The position numbers and the translations under genes were made by a program. A stretch of DNA of 64,000 nucleotides. It comes from Siphonodentalium dalli. Lineage: Eukaryota; Mollusca; Scaphopoda; Gadilida; Siphonodentaliidae. Under the pieces are notes generated by a model, which saw only the letters and a list, made by a program, of their open reading frames with translations, was not told the origin of the DNA and made no database searches. This document shows, piece after piece, positions 1 to 10,815 of this stretch (position 1 is the stretch's first letter; every line of letters begins with the position of its first letter). The stretch covers positions 194,422,816-194,486,815 of the forward strand of contig CP136066.1 in NCBI GenBank assembly GCA_032622095.1. Reading direction: 5' to 3'.

Positions 1-444
1 GATAAACATTTTAAACAACTCCGCTGGCATCTTTGCACACAAATCACTTCTATTGAGTTTGGTATTGATTGATTAATTGACTTTTGAAAAATATATTAAC
101 CCTTCAGGCACATGCTTCAATGTGAAACTAAAATAATGGCTGACAGCCAATTTGATTTACATATGCAATAGGTAACAGGCAGATAAATCTACACGATTAT
201 TATAAGTGATGCCTTGTTTTGAAAATCAAGCACTTAAAAGATTAACAATGTATGACGGAACTCTCTGTAAAAAAAACCCCGAAAAATGTGAATGTTCATG
301 AGTTTGCGCAGTACAATTAGAAATGTGTTTTATATACATGTACAGGCAGTCTAGAATTTAGAATGAACTTATTGTAACTATTGTGGTATTATGTCAAATG
401 ATCAAACTTGAATGCTGACAGAAATTTCGCTTTATATTTTACAG
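1..444. other. AT-rich sequence with no recognised gene
   Basis: I see no convincing coding sequence or repeat here. The last bases, a pyrimidine/AT tract ending in AG at 443-444, look like a splice acceptor for the candidate exon that follows. If that exon is real, this stretch would be intron. Confidence 0.4.
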
Positions 445-539
445 CAGATCACGATGCAAGAGTTTCTAAAGTTGAAGGCATTCCCGTGCCAACATTCGGC
501 TCATTTGTGCAAGGAGCATTCAGTGATGACCGGGAATAA
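445..539 (+). CDS. possible 3'-terminal exon of an unidentified host gene
   Basis: A short open stretch follows a plausible acceptor (TATTTTACAG ending at 444) and ends at a TAA at 537-539. Read with two carried-over bases, it encodes about 30 residues, including KVEGIPVPTFGSFVQGAF, which has protein-like composition unlike the low-complexity translations elsewhere. Putative ATTAAA poly(A) signals lie about 140 bases downstream. I cannot name the protein. No upstream exon lies in the window, so the gene would extend leftwards out of view. A second reading frame is also open through this stretch, so the call is tentative. Confidence 0.28.
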
Positions 540-596
540 GAAGCTTCCAACATTCATCAGAAAGCTGGCCCAAATGTTGCCTTGAACTACCTTGTT

Positions 597-1130
597 AGTC
601 ATCCATGCATTCCATTTATGTTTGTTGTTGTTAGAATGTTTGAATCTTAACTTAAAATTGAGTTTATGAAGTTTGATTGTATTAAATATCATATTTTATT
701 ATTAAAAATTTCTATTTTTTCTTATTCACATTGCAACATGCCTTTTATAGCTGAAAAGGTATCAATTGACAGGGTTGATCGGGGCATATAAAGCAAGAGA
801 AAGGGTCCCGTTCAATTGCAAAGGACAAACTTTAATTATCAAACTCTGTAAATTTAGTCATCCATGTATTCCATTTATGTTTGTTGTTGATTGAATTAAA
901 AATCATATTTTATCATTAATTAAAAAGTAATATTTATTTCTTATCCACATTGCAACATGCCTTTTAATAGCGGAATAAAAAAGGATCAACCGGGGCTTGT
1001 GAGTATAAAGAGAGTTCAGATGCATTCAGTTGAATTTAGATAATGCACTTGCGCCTCCATTGTGTGGTTAATGGAAGTCCCATCGGTATGCGACAAAGGA
1101 CCCACTTTAATTATCAACCCCATGTAATCA
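597..1130. repeat. tandem duplication, about 259-bp unit
   Basis: The block starting AGTCATCCATGCATTCC at 597 recurs at 856 with the same order of landmarks: a GTTTGTTGTTG tract, an ATTAAA-rich stretch, TTGCAACATGCCTTTTA, GATCAACCGGGGC or a close variant, and an AAGGAC...CTTTAATTATCAA tail. The copies carry substitutions and a small insertion in the second, so the duplication is not very recent. No coding function is visible. Confidence 0.75.
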
Positions 1131-1149
1131 AAACACTTGCAACTTCAGA

Positions 1150-1500
1150 ACACTGAAACATTCATTTCAGAACATTTAGCTATCTATTTGGCAAATTAGA
1201 ACACTTCAATGGCGTTCCAGATCTGTTGCATTTCCAAATCGCTCCAAAACACGTCCGCAGTGATCAATTTGGAACACCAAACAGGGAGACATCGTGTTCT
1301 GTTGTGGACATTATACCGTTCTCAATGGAACACCCACCATTATAGATATAGAACACTTATCATTCTGATTGGAACATCACCCATTCTATTAACGGAACAG
1401 GTAGCGTTCTAATTTGAGCACATTATCCTGTAATATAGAACACTGAGACACGTCTTGAAGTGTTCTACATCTGTTGCATTTCGGTGTTCTAAAATCGCGT
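1150..1500. other. cluster of GAACAC / GTGTTC motifs
   Basis: GAACA and its complement TGTTC occur well over ten times in about 350 bases, some paired as imperfect palindromes (for example around 1437-1467). They are not evenly spaced, so this is not a clean tandem array. The motif resembles steroid-receptor half-sites, but no promoter or gene supports regulation; decay of a short repeat is equally likely. Confidence 0.4.
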
Positions 1501-1775
1501 GCTGGCGAGCTTTTAGTTTTTACAGTGTATATATAGCCATTTGCTTGGGACGGTCAAAATATATGGAGCTCCAAACGGGTCCGACTGGGGTAGCTTTACG
1601 AGGAAGGCAAAGGTCTAGTTTAAACATTAAAAAGTGGCACTGTCGGGAGTCAAGGAGGGAAAGAAAAGGGGCACCACAATCTCTCCCAACATCATCTCCA
1701 CGTCCCTGTGAGGCACTCCATGCTCATGCGTTGACACCATGTCCCACCGAGAGACACACAAGCACTGTAAACACG

Positions 1776-4700
1776 TCTCTGTGAGACACCCACATACACT
1801 GTAACCACGTCCCTGTGAAACACCCGCATGCACTGTAACCACGTCCTGGCGAGAAACTCCCATACACTGTAAACACGCCCCCGTGAGCCACCCCCATACA
1901 CTGTAAACACGTCTATGTGAGAAGCCCCCATACACTTTAAACACGCCCCCTTGAGCCACCCCCATACACTGTAACCACGTCCCCGTGAGAAGCCCCCATA
2001 CACTATAAACCCGCCCCCATGGGCAACCCCCATACACTGTAAACACGTCTCTGCGAGAAGCTCCCATACACTGTAAACACGCCCCCATGAGACACCCCCA
2101 TACACTGTAACCACGTTCCTGTGAGAAGCCCCCATACACCGTAACCACGTCCCCATGAGCCACCCCATACACTGTAAACACGTCTCTGTGAGACACCCTC
2201 ATACAATGTAACCACGTCCATGTGAGACACCCTCATACAATGTAACCACGTCCCCATGAGCCACCACATACACTGTAAACATGTCTCTGTGAGACACTCT
2301 CATACAATATAACCACCTCCATATGAGACACCCCATACACTGTAACCACGTCCAAGTGAGACACCCCCTTAACCTCTAACATGTCCATGCGCCCTGTAAC
2401 ATGTAAGTGAGATACATCATGCACTGTAACCACGTTCGTGCGATACACACCATGCACTTTAAACACGTCCCTGTGAGACACCACATACACTGTAACCACG
2501 CCCATGTGAGACACCCCATACACTGCAACCATGTCCCTATGAGACACTCCCATACACTGTAACCATGTCCCTGTGAGACATTCCCATACACATTAACCAT
2601 GTCCCTGTGAGGCACCACCATATACTGTAATCGCGTCCCTGTGAGATACCCCATACACTGTAGCCATGTCCATGTGAGACACACACATACACTGTAACCG
2701 CATCCCCATGAGACACCCACATACACTGTATACACGTCCCCGTGAGACACTCCCATGCACTGTAACCACGACCATGTGAGACACCCCATACACTGCAACC
2801 ATGTCCCTATGAGACACCCCCATGTACTGTAACCATGTCCCTGTGAGACATTCCCATACACATTAACCATGTCCCTGTGAGACACCACCATATATTGTAA
2901 CCGCGTCCCTGTGAGATATCCCATACACTGTAGCCATGTCTATGTGAGACACCCCCATACACTGTAGCCGCGTCCCTGTGAGACACCCACATACACTGTA
3001 AACACGTCCCCGTCAGACGCCATCATACACTGTAACCACGTCCAGGTGAGACACCCCCATACATGTAACCACGTCTCCGTGAGACACCCTCATACACTGT
3101 AACAACGTCCACGTGAGACAACCCCATACACTGTAACCACGTCCACCTGAGACACCCCTTAACCTCTAACCACGTCGCTGTGCCATATAACCTGTAAGTG
3201 AGATACATCATGCACTGTAACCACGTCCTTGTAAGACACCCCCATACACTGTAACCACGTCCATGTGAGACACCCCATGTACCGTAACCTTGTCCCTGTG
3301 AGACACCTCCACACACTGTAACCACGTCCATGTGAGACATCTCCATACACCGTAACCACGTCCTCGTGCGACACCCCTATACACTTTAACCATGTCCATG
3401 TGAGACACCCCCATGCGCTGTAACCACGTCCATGTGAGACATCCCATGCACTGAAGCCGCATCCCGTGAGACGCACCATGCATTGTAACCTCCTCCGTGT
3501 GAGACACCTCATCCACTGTAACCACGTTCGTGTCTGACGCCCCCATGAACTGTAACTACGTCCGTGTGAAACACCGCCATGTAGTGTAACCACGTCCCCA
3601 GGTCCCTGTGAGACACACCCATACATGTAACCACGTCCCCGTGAGACACCCCATGCATTGTAACCACGTCTCTGTGAGACACCCCATGCACTGTAACCTT
3701 GTCCCTGTGAGACACCCATGTACTATAACCACGTCCCTGTGAGACACCCCCATGCACTGTAACCATGTCCCTGTGAGACACCCCCATGCACTGTAACCAC
3801 GTCCCTGTGAGACACCCCCATGCACTCTAACCATGTCCCTGTGAGACACCCCCATGCACTGTAACCATGTCCCTGTGAGACACCCCCATGCAATGTAACC
3901 ACGTCCCTGTGAGACATCCCCATGCACTGTAACAACCTCCCCGTGAGACACCGCCATACACTGTAGCCACGTCCCTGAGACACCCCATACACTGTAGCCA
4001 CGTCCCTGTGAGACCTCCATATACTGTAAACACGTCCCCGTGAGACACTCCATGCACTGTAACAACCTCCCCGTGAGACACCGCCATACACTGTAACCAC
4101 GTCCCTGAGACACCCCATACACTGTAGCCACGTCCCTTTGAGACCTCCATATACTGTAAACATGTCCCTGTGAGACACCCTCATGCACTGTAACAACCTC
4201 CCCGTGAGACACCGCCATACACTGTAACCACGTCCCTGTGAGACATCCCCATGTACTGTAACCACGTCCCTGTGAGACACCCCATGCACTGTAGCAACCT
4301 CCCCGTGAGACACCGCCATACACTGTAACCACGTCCCTAAGACACACCGTACTCTGTAGCCACGTCCCTGTGAGACATCCCCATACACTGTAACCATGTC
4401 CATGTGAGACACCCCATACACTGTAGCCACGTCCCTGTGAGACACCCCATACACTGTGGCCACGTTCCTGTGAGACACCCCCATACACGGTAGCCACGTC
4501 CATGTGAGACACCCCCATACACTAGCCACGTCCCTGTGAGACACCCCATACACTGTAACCATGTCCCCGTGAGACACCCCATACACTGTAGCCACGTCCC
4601 TGTGAGACATCCCCATACAGTGTAACCATGTCACTGTGAGACACCCCATACACTGTAACCACGTCCCTGAGACACCCCCATACACGGTAGCCACGTCCCT

Positions 4701-5550
4701 GTGAGACACCCCGATACACTGTAGCCACGTCCCCGAGACACCCGATACACTGTAGCCACGTCCCTGTGCGACACCCCCATACACTAACCACATTCCACTG
4801 ATAAACCCATATGCATTGTATTCACTTTCCTGTGAGATACCCCATGCACTGCCACGACGCCCCATTGACGCACCCTCGAACATTCTCGCCACGTCCCTGT
4901 GGTCGACGTTGACATCCCTGTGAGACATCCCTGTGAGACATCCCCATACAGTGTAACCATGTCACTGTGAGACACCCCCATACACTGTAGCCACGTCCCT
5001 GTGAGACACCCCATACACTGTGGCCATGTTCCTGTGAGACACCCCCATACACGGTAGCCACGCCCCTGTGAGACACCCCCATACACTGTAGCCACGTCCC
5101 TGTGAGACACCCCATACACTAGCCACGTCCCTGTGAGACACCCCATACACTGTAACCACGTCCCTGTGAGACACCCCATACACTGTAGCCACGTCCCTGT
5201 GAGACACCCCCATACACTGTAACCACGTCCCTGTGAGACACCCCATATAATGTAGCCACGTCCCTGTGAGACATCCCCATACACTGTAACCAAGTCCCTG
5301 TGAGACACCCCATACACTGTAGCCACGTCCCTGTGAGACACCCCCATACACTGTAGCCACGTCCCTGAGACACCCGATACACTGTAGCCACGTCCCTGTG
5401 CGACACCCCCATACACTGTAACCACATTCCACTGATAAACCCATATGCATTGTATTCACTTTCCTGTGAGATACCCCATGCACTGCCACGACGCCCCATT
5501 GACGCACCCTCGAACATTCTCGCCACGTCCCTGTGGTCGACGTTGACAAC
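1776..5550. repeat. 34-bp minisatellite array, roughly 110 copies
   Basis: The unit on the plus strand is about CATACACTGTAACCACGTCC followed by CTGTGAGACACCCC, 34 bp with some 33-35 bp variants. It is GC-richer than its surroundings. Divergence is higher in the left part (1.8-3.5 kb) and lower on the right, the usual sign of ongoing homogenisation at one end. The minus strand of the unit contains no stop triplet, and 34 is not a multiple of three, so all three minus-strand frames stay open for hundreds of codons; I treat these as non-genes. The same family reappears at 55.7-57.0 kb. Confidence 0.97.
4281..5548. repeat. 634-bp higher-order duplication inside the minisatellite
   Basis: A non-canonical block (starting ACCACATTCCACTGATAAAC at 4787 and ending GTCGACGTTGACA at about 4914) recurs at 5421-5548 with an offset of 634 bp. 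The minisatellite units between the two are also alike, so a segment of about 19 units plus the variant block was duplicated as a whole. The left boundary is approximate. Confidence 0.8.
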
Positions 5551-5845
5551 ATACACAGCGTTTCCATATACCCGACAGTGTGCTAAGATAAGATAAGATA
5601 AGATAAGATTTATTGCATAAAACACCACATTCTGGCAGTATGCTAACATATTAGATCACATTTCGGTTCAACAGTAGGATATAAATATATATAGATATAC
5701 AGAACAACATATCATATAACAAGTGAATGGATGTCCCGTTGATTTAAGTCCATGTGATATGAAGATGAACTTATTTGAAATTTATCGTATATATATATGA
5801 TTTAGCAGTCTTGCGCTGCAAATATTTCGCCAATAGCTTTGCCTA

Positions 5846-6754
5846 TTATTCTACATACATCAACATCGTCATTGCACATAATATGCGGAATTGTTCGTCT
5901 CCTTTCCATTCGCTGAAATTTGGGAAATATGAATCCAAGTTTTGGAATAATATCTTTCTCAGGTTGGAGTATTTATTGCACTCCATTACAAAATGGCGTT
6001 CGTCTTCTAATGTGTTTCCAGAACACTGTTTGCATGTGCGCTCATTAAGAGGCGTTGGCGGTTGAGTATGCCTGCCCTTTTCTATATGTAAGTTGTGTGA
6101 ACTTATTCTCAGTCGACAAAAAAGTTCTCTCTGTTTTGAGCATTTCATATGGATTAGATATGGTTCCATACGGAAAACATCTTTGTACAGTCTATAGGTT
6201 CGGAGTTTACTATTCGGTTCATTTACACTTTTGACATATTTATTTATATAGTCATTTTGCAGTCCTTCTATGATTAGTTTGATATTAGCAACATTCAGAC
6301 AAGTTTCTGATGTATGCATTCGCGTTCCTATTGAATCCAAAAGTCTCTTCCCCGTGATAGGTAGGGAGTTTCGAGTAAAGTTGTTCATTGATGATTTGTA
6401 TGCTTCGTTGACGAGATAATTTCGATGTCCATCTTGTAATTTATTGAGGAATTTTAAAGATTGTGCCATTGCATCAATATAAATTGGATATTCCCCCAAT
6501 TCTAGCCGTACAGTGTGATTTACTGCTTTGGAACCTACCATAAGTGCCATTTTACAGAATGAGAGGTGTGCCTTTTCACAAGGTGCTGTGTCGTTGAACG
6601 TTACACCCGGCCCCCATATTTCACTTCCATACAAGAGAATTGGTTTTACTAGTACGCGAAATAGTTTGAGAAGGAGTGTGACTGGTAGGTCATTCTGTTG
6701 ACATTCATGTTTGATTTTATATATTACTTTTTGTGCTTTGAGTGCTAGATTCTC
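5846..6754 (-). pseudogene. LINE ORF2 C-terminal region with Cys/His cluster
   Basis: This continues the RT polypeptide in the same frame after the nonsense codon at 6755. It contains KPILLYGSEIWG (the thumb/linker motif common after LINE RTs), a helical middle part, and a C-terminal CKQC...HFVMEC cluster (CX2C...HX4C; about 6000-6060), a zinc-binding motif found at the end of many LINE ORF2 proteins. The longest open piece is 262 residues and ends at 5846. The remaining 260 bases to the 3' tail are untranslated region. Confidence 0.85.
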
Positions 6755-8228
6755 CTATGCTGATTTGAAATTTCCATTACTGTTAAAAGTTAGCCCCAGA
6801 TAAGAGAACTTTTCACATCGTTTAAGTTCTATATTGTCAAGAGAGAAGCGACTTATTTGGTCACCTGTTTGTCTACCCGCTACCATTACTTCCGTTTTCT
6901 GAATGTTAATGGGTAGTATGTTATTTTCGGAATAAAATGATACACGATCCAGACAATTTTGAAGACCACTTGCCGTTTCCGATATGAGCAGCAGATCGTC
7001 CGCAAACATAATATGATTAAGGTCGATTTGTCCGATTTGACACGGGTCGCACGATCTGTCGAAGCAATCTTGTATATTGTCGATAAATATTTTAAATAGG
7101 GTAGGAGACAATGTATACCCCTGTCTTACTCCCTTTGATGAGAGAAATGGTGATGAGAGTCCGTCTGAAGTTTTGACTACATATGTAATTACTGGATGCG
7201 TAAATGGATTTCAGGATCGTCAGGATTTCGCAATTTTTTTGTTTATCCTCCATCTTTTTGAATAAGAGCGTTCTATTGACAGAGTCAAACGCTTTCTTAA
7301 AGTCTACAAATGCTAAATATAGTGGTTTACGTCTTTTGCGATACCTGTCCATGACTGATTTTAGAACATACATACAATCTTGCGTGCCATGGTGTTTCCT
7401 GAATCCAAATTGGTTATCGCTTTTAATATGGTTGTCTTCAAGGTACGTATTTATCCCGTTGTCGATTATTTTATTAAATAGCTTCCCAAGTGTATTACTT
7501 ACTGCTATTGCTCGGTAGTTATTAGGATCCTTCTTGTCGCCTTTTGTATGTATAGCTGATAGGGTGGCTTGGCTCCAGCTAGTTGGATAGTGGCCAGAAG
7601 TAAGTACTTGATTATACAATTTGCTTGTTTCGTTTAATGTGAATGGAATAATCGTTTTAAGGAATTCATTGGTTAAGTTATGCAATCCTGGTGATTTATT
7701 ATTTTTCAGTGTGGTTATACCATGGAGAATTTCATCTTGTGTAATCGGTTGGTTATTGAGTTCAGCTGTTATTAAGGGGCCCCAATCATTTGGTATGAAG
7801 TTGACTGTTTGTGTATCTGGACCCGTATACAATGTTTTGAAAAAGTTAATGAGATCGTCCGAGGCTGGTTCATTTAAAGATTTTGTGTTCCTTCCACTTA
7901 GCATGTTGACAACTTTCCAATATTCTCGAGGATCGGTATTTTCAAGATCTGATAGTTTGTCAACAAGGGACGATTTATACATTCGATGTTTGTGTTTCAA
8001 TAGCTTCTTATATTTCTTTTTGGCTACGAAAAAGTGGAGTATGCATTCTCTGTTGCTCGGTTTATCACGGAATTCGGCGCATGCGCGTATCATAGATTTT
8101 GTTGCCTGTTTACAGTCCTCGTCAAACCACTTACGTTTCTTTTTCGACTTTCTGTTGGCGTTCACTCTTTTCCGAATTAATGAGGAATTAGAGTTAATTA
8201 TGTCATGTATACTGGCTATGTCACCCAA
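6755..8228 (-). pseudogene. LINE reverse transcriptase domain, broken
   Basis: Reverse transcriptase for target-primed reverse transcription. Visible motifs in order are KSPGLHNLTNEFLK, NNYRAIAVSNTLGK, QFGFRKHHGTQDC, FVDFKKAFDSVNR (motif A with its catalytic Asp), then after a frameshift near 7130 the SPTLFKIFIDN motif and the catalytic FADDLLL motif (about 6997-7012). A TAG at 6757-6755 interrupts the frame that continues into the C-terminal region. The order and spacing fit a full-length LINE RT, so apart from the lesions nothing is missing. Exact clade (Jockey, CR1, I and relatives) cannot be fixed without a tree. Confidence 0.93.
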
Positions 8229-8985
8229 GCATTGTGAGGTGCCCGCGGGTGAAAGTCCGCCAATTTTTTCCGGATTATTTCGTCATTGAGACTCTTGATG
8301 GCATGAAACTTGCTGTCTTTTACCCACACCCTTGCTGGCTGCGTGTGGATTAATGTGTGCTTTTTTGGGACTTGCATCTTTTTGCGGTTAACTCTGAAAT
8401 GCATTGACAACGGGCAATGATCTGATAACTCATTAGGATGTTTTACACAGAAGTAGCGCACAAGCCCTAGATGCTTTTCTTTAACTAGCATGTAATCAAC
8501 CACGCTTGCCCCATTGTATTGGAGACTTGTAAACATGCCTGAGCTATCCACTGTGGTGCGGCCGTTGAGGATGCGCATTGCCGATGAGCGGCATAAGGTA
8601 ATTAGTTTCCGACCGAATGTGTCTGCTTTAAGATCCATACTTGTTCGCGGTGGGCAAGAGTCGCTAACGTAATCGGCCGTTGTCCTCTTCGGTGAGATAA
8701 TCTGGGATGCTTGCGGTGCGGGAATTGAAATCCCCGCCCACAATGATAGTATCATCCGGTCGTGCCTTACTCAACACAAACAAGTTTCCAAAATATATCT
8801 ATTTTTTGTCGATTGTCAGCCCAGTACGAAGAATTTGATGGTGGAATATACACAGATACAAATTTCCGGGAAAGTTAAAAATAGCCCCATCAAACGTTGT
8901 AATTATGGCCATGTCGTTCAAAACAGTCTTTCCTCTGTAATATGATGAATATTGTTCCTTGTAATAGAAAGCTATAGCACCACGA
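8216..8985 (-). pseudogene. LINE endonuclease (EEP/APE-like) domain, frameshifted
   Basis: An exonuclease-endonuclease-phosphatase domain of a LINE, which nicks the target DNA to prime reverse transcription. The characteristic GGDFNSR motif is readable at about 8716-8739, but in a different frame from the main open stretch. Downstream are GMFTSLQYNGASVVDYML and the SDHCPLSMHF catalytic motif. The upstream part (GAIAFYYKE-like, about 8900-8985) is again out of frame, and the N-terminal start of the domain is missing. The open segment runs 8755-8216 and must shift frame near 8220 to continue into the next domain. It belongs to the LINE spanning 5.58-9.05 kb. Confidence 0.85.
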
Positions 8986-10371
8986 ATATTTTTCTGACTA
9001 TACCGCGTGTCAGATCTACTAGTCTATACCCTGGTAATTGTATGCTATGCTATTGCAATATGCAATCTATTCATCAAACTCCAGGCAGAGTAATCTCTCA
9101 TCGCTCCACTGAGTTTGTCTATTCATTCGGATATTTTTCCAGAAAATGTCTACTATATTAAAGCGGTAACATGAAACCGCGTTACATAGCGAATTGAAAG
9201 TAAAGGTAGACATAACAACTGCACAGTTGATCGGGACAATAATCAAATTATGTCGCCAAAAGTATAGTCATAATTTGAGAGTGTATGGATATCATTTATG
9301 TTACAGAAGGGAATATTACCAACAAACTATTTATGATAACCTGATTTATTATTACTGGATGGATTATGTAAAGTGATGTGGTAAGTGACTTAATTGTTAG
9401 GCCAGTGGCGTTTTGTGAAAAATACACAAGACCTATATTAAAACGTTATATGCTTCAAGCAAGCAGTTGGAGAGAGGGAGCGGGTTTGCGCGGTGTATCA
9501 CCAGGGTCCGCGCTGGACCGAAATTTACTTTTGCCAAATAATCTGCGAAATGAAAATATTTTTTGCCAAATTATTTTAGCATTTTCCAAATGATATCCCT
9601 GATAGACTGATAGTATCATTTTCGACACTCACGATTTGAACGACTTGTATTTGAACCGGACAGGATTATGAAATCGGCTGCATGGTGCTTTATAAGCAAT
9701 CCATGAAAGCTGTCATGTTGACCAAAATGCTACAGTTGACAATAACAGTATTGTGACTTTCAAGACAAAACACAGATACTTTAGTTCCACAAAATTATAA
9801 ACGCACCAGAATAATCCATGAGAAATGTTTTTTTTATGTTTTTATTGATCAAAATTACATATAACTTATTACAAACATAAATAAGTAAAATTGCACACTC
9901 TCTCTCCCTCTGGTCGGTGAACATTAAAACACGATGTGAATTGACCTGTAGGAGATAGATGATGTTGACCTCAGACGACTTAAAGCCGTTAAAGGGTAAA
10001 ATATGAGCAATAAAGAGCGTTCCTTATGTAGGCAAATTGGTACATATGGGTCACCTAATCAGGGGAATGGCACGGGATAGTCGCATCTTCTCATGTTCCA
10101 TCCATGAATAATGGCTGAGAATAAAATATTACTTACCTTTTACCTCAGATGACTCAAATTGGGACAAATATATATGATCAATACAGAGCCTTTATTATCA
10201 TTCCAGAAGATATGTGGGGAAATTGGTGGCAGATTTTTAAATAACAGTCCAACACCTCTACCTTGATTCCATTTACGACATGTATAAGCACGACTCGAGT
10301 CACTCGACATACATGTAACCTTCTTGCTTAATTTTTAACCCTATAGATCATCTCTCAGTATATATTATCAA

Positions 10372-10425
10372 ATGCTTTGCGACAGTCAATAAAAGTACAT
10401 ATTATATCTTTCGTCCGCTTTGCAG
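10372..10425 (-). pseudogene. LINE reverse transcriptase motif A fragment
   Basis: On the minus strand about 20 codons read RTKDIICTFIDCRKAFDNI, the region around motif A of LINE reverse transcriptases (catalytic Asp in FIDCRKAFD). The frame is closed on both sides. A near copy sits at 29.72-29.77 kb. It is a short remnant of a different LINE family from the one at 5.6-9.0 kb, whose motif A reads FVDFKKAFD. Confidence 0.7.
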
Positions 10426-10683
10426 CTATACATTATCAGAGCTTAACTATTGTGGATATTGTGGAGTGCACCCTTACGGAAACCTATTTAAATTGTACAT
10501 GCATTTTTAAAAAGTCATTGTCGATACTAATGTTACTATTTATAACTGACGTACACAGTTTAGAAAAACAACTTAGAAGGATGATTCGTCTATATAATTT
10601 AGGTATGTAGGGTAAAGCAACTTAGAATGATGATTCCTCTATACGATTCAGGTGTTATAATGTAAAACAAATCAGAAGGATGA

Positions 10684-10815
10684 TGAGCCAGATATTCCCC
10701 TCGATGTCGGGTATTCGTCCAAATAAACGGACTACGCATCGGTGAATTATGTTTCCGAAACCCGACAGCTCGGGGAATACGAATTCGACTCTGAATTAAT
10801 TTGTTATAGCCTGGG
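10684..10815. repeat. dispersed hairpin repeat (TCGATGTCGGGTAT family), copy 1
   Basis: An imperfect inverted repeat (CCCCTCGATGTCGGGTATTC and GAAACCCGACAGCTCGGGGA) followed by CGAATTCGACTCTGAATTAA. The same order of elements is found at 33.37-33.51 kb, with differing loop sequence. No coding content. Confidence 0.8.

Larger units (their letters stand above)
5584..9047 (-). mobile_element. decayed non-LTR retrotransposon (LINE) with APE-type endonuclease
   Basis: Read on the minus strand the element gives endonuclease, reverse transcriptase and a C-terminal cysteine/histidine domain, then a 3' end that finishes in a short (TCTTA)n tail (plus strand AAGATAAGATAAG at about 5585-5610). The insertion lies inside a dispersed repeat: the left flank ends ...CAGTGTGCT at 5584 and the right flank resumes with ...TATGCTATTGCAATATGC at about 9048, while the related copy at 58.88 kb reads ...AGTGTGCTTATGCAATATGC without interruption. 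The 5' end lies within the endonuclease region, so the copy is 5' truncated. At least three frameshifts and one nonsense codon make it non-functional. Confidence 0.92.

Noticed and set aside
1627-5649. Long minus-strand frames (up to about 400 codons) with VSHRDVVTVYG-type repeats
   Set aside because: They are produced by a stop-free 34-bp unit in all three frames; no start context, flanking exon or homology supports a protein. Kept only as an observation on the array.
7621-8289. A 222-codon plus-strand frame
   Set aside because: Antisense to the LINE reverse transcriptase, which has clear motifs on the other strand.
8216-8755. A free-standing host endonuclease/phosphatase gene
   Set aside because: Motifs and position show it is the endonuclease part of the LINE that continues into the reverse transcriptase.
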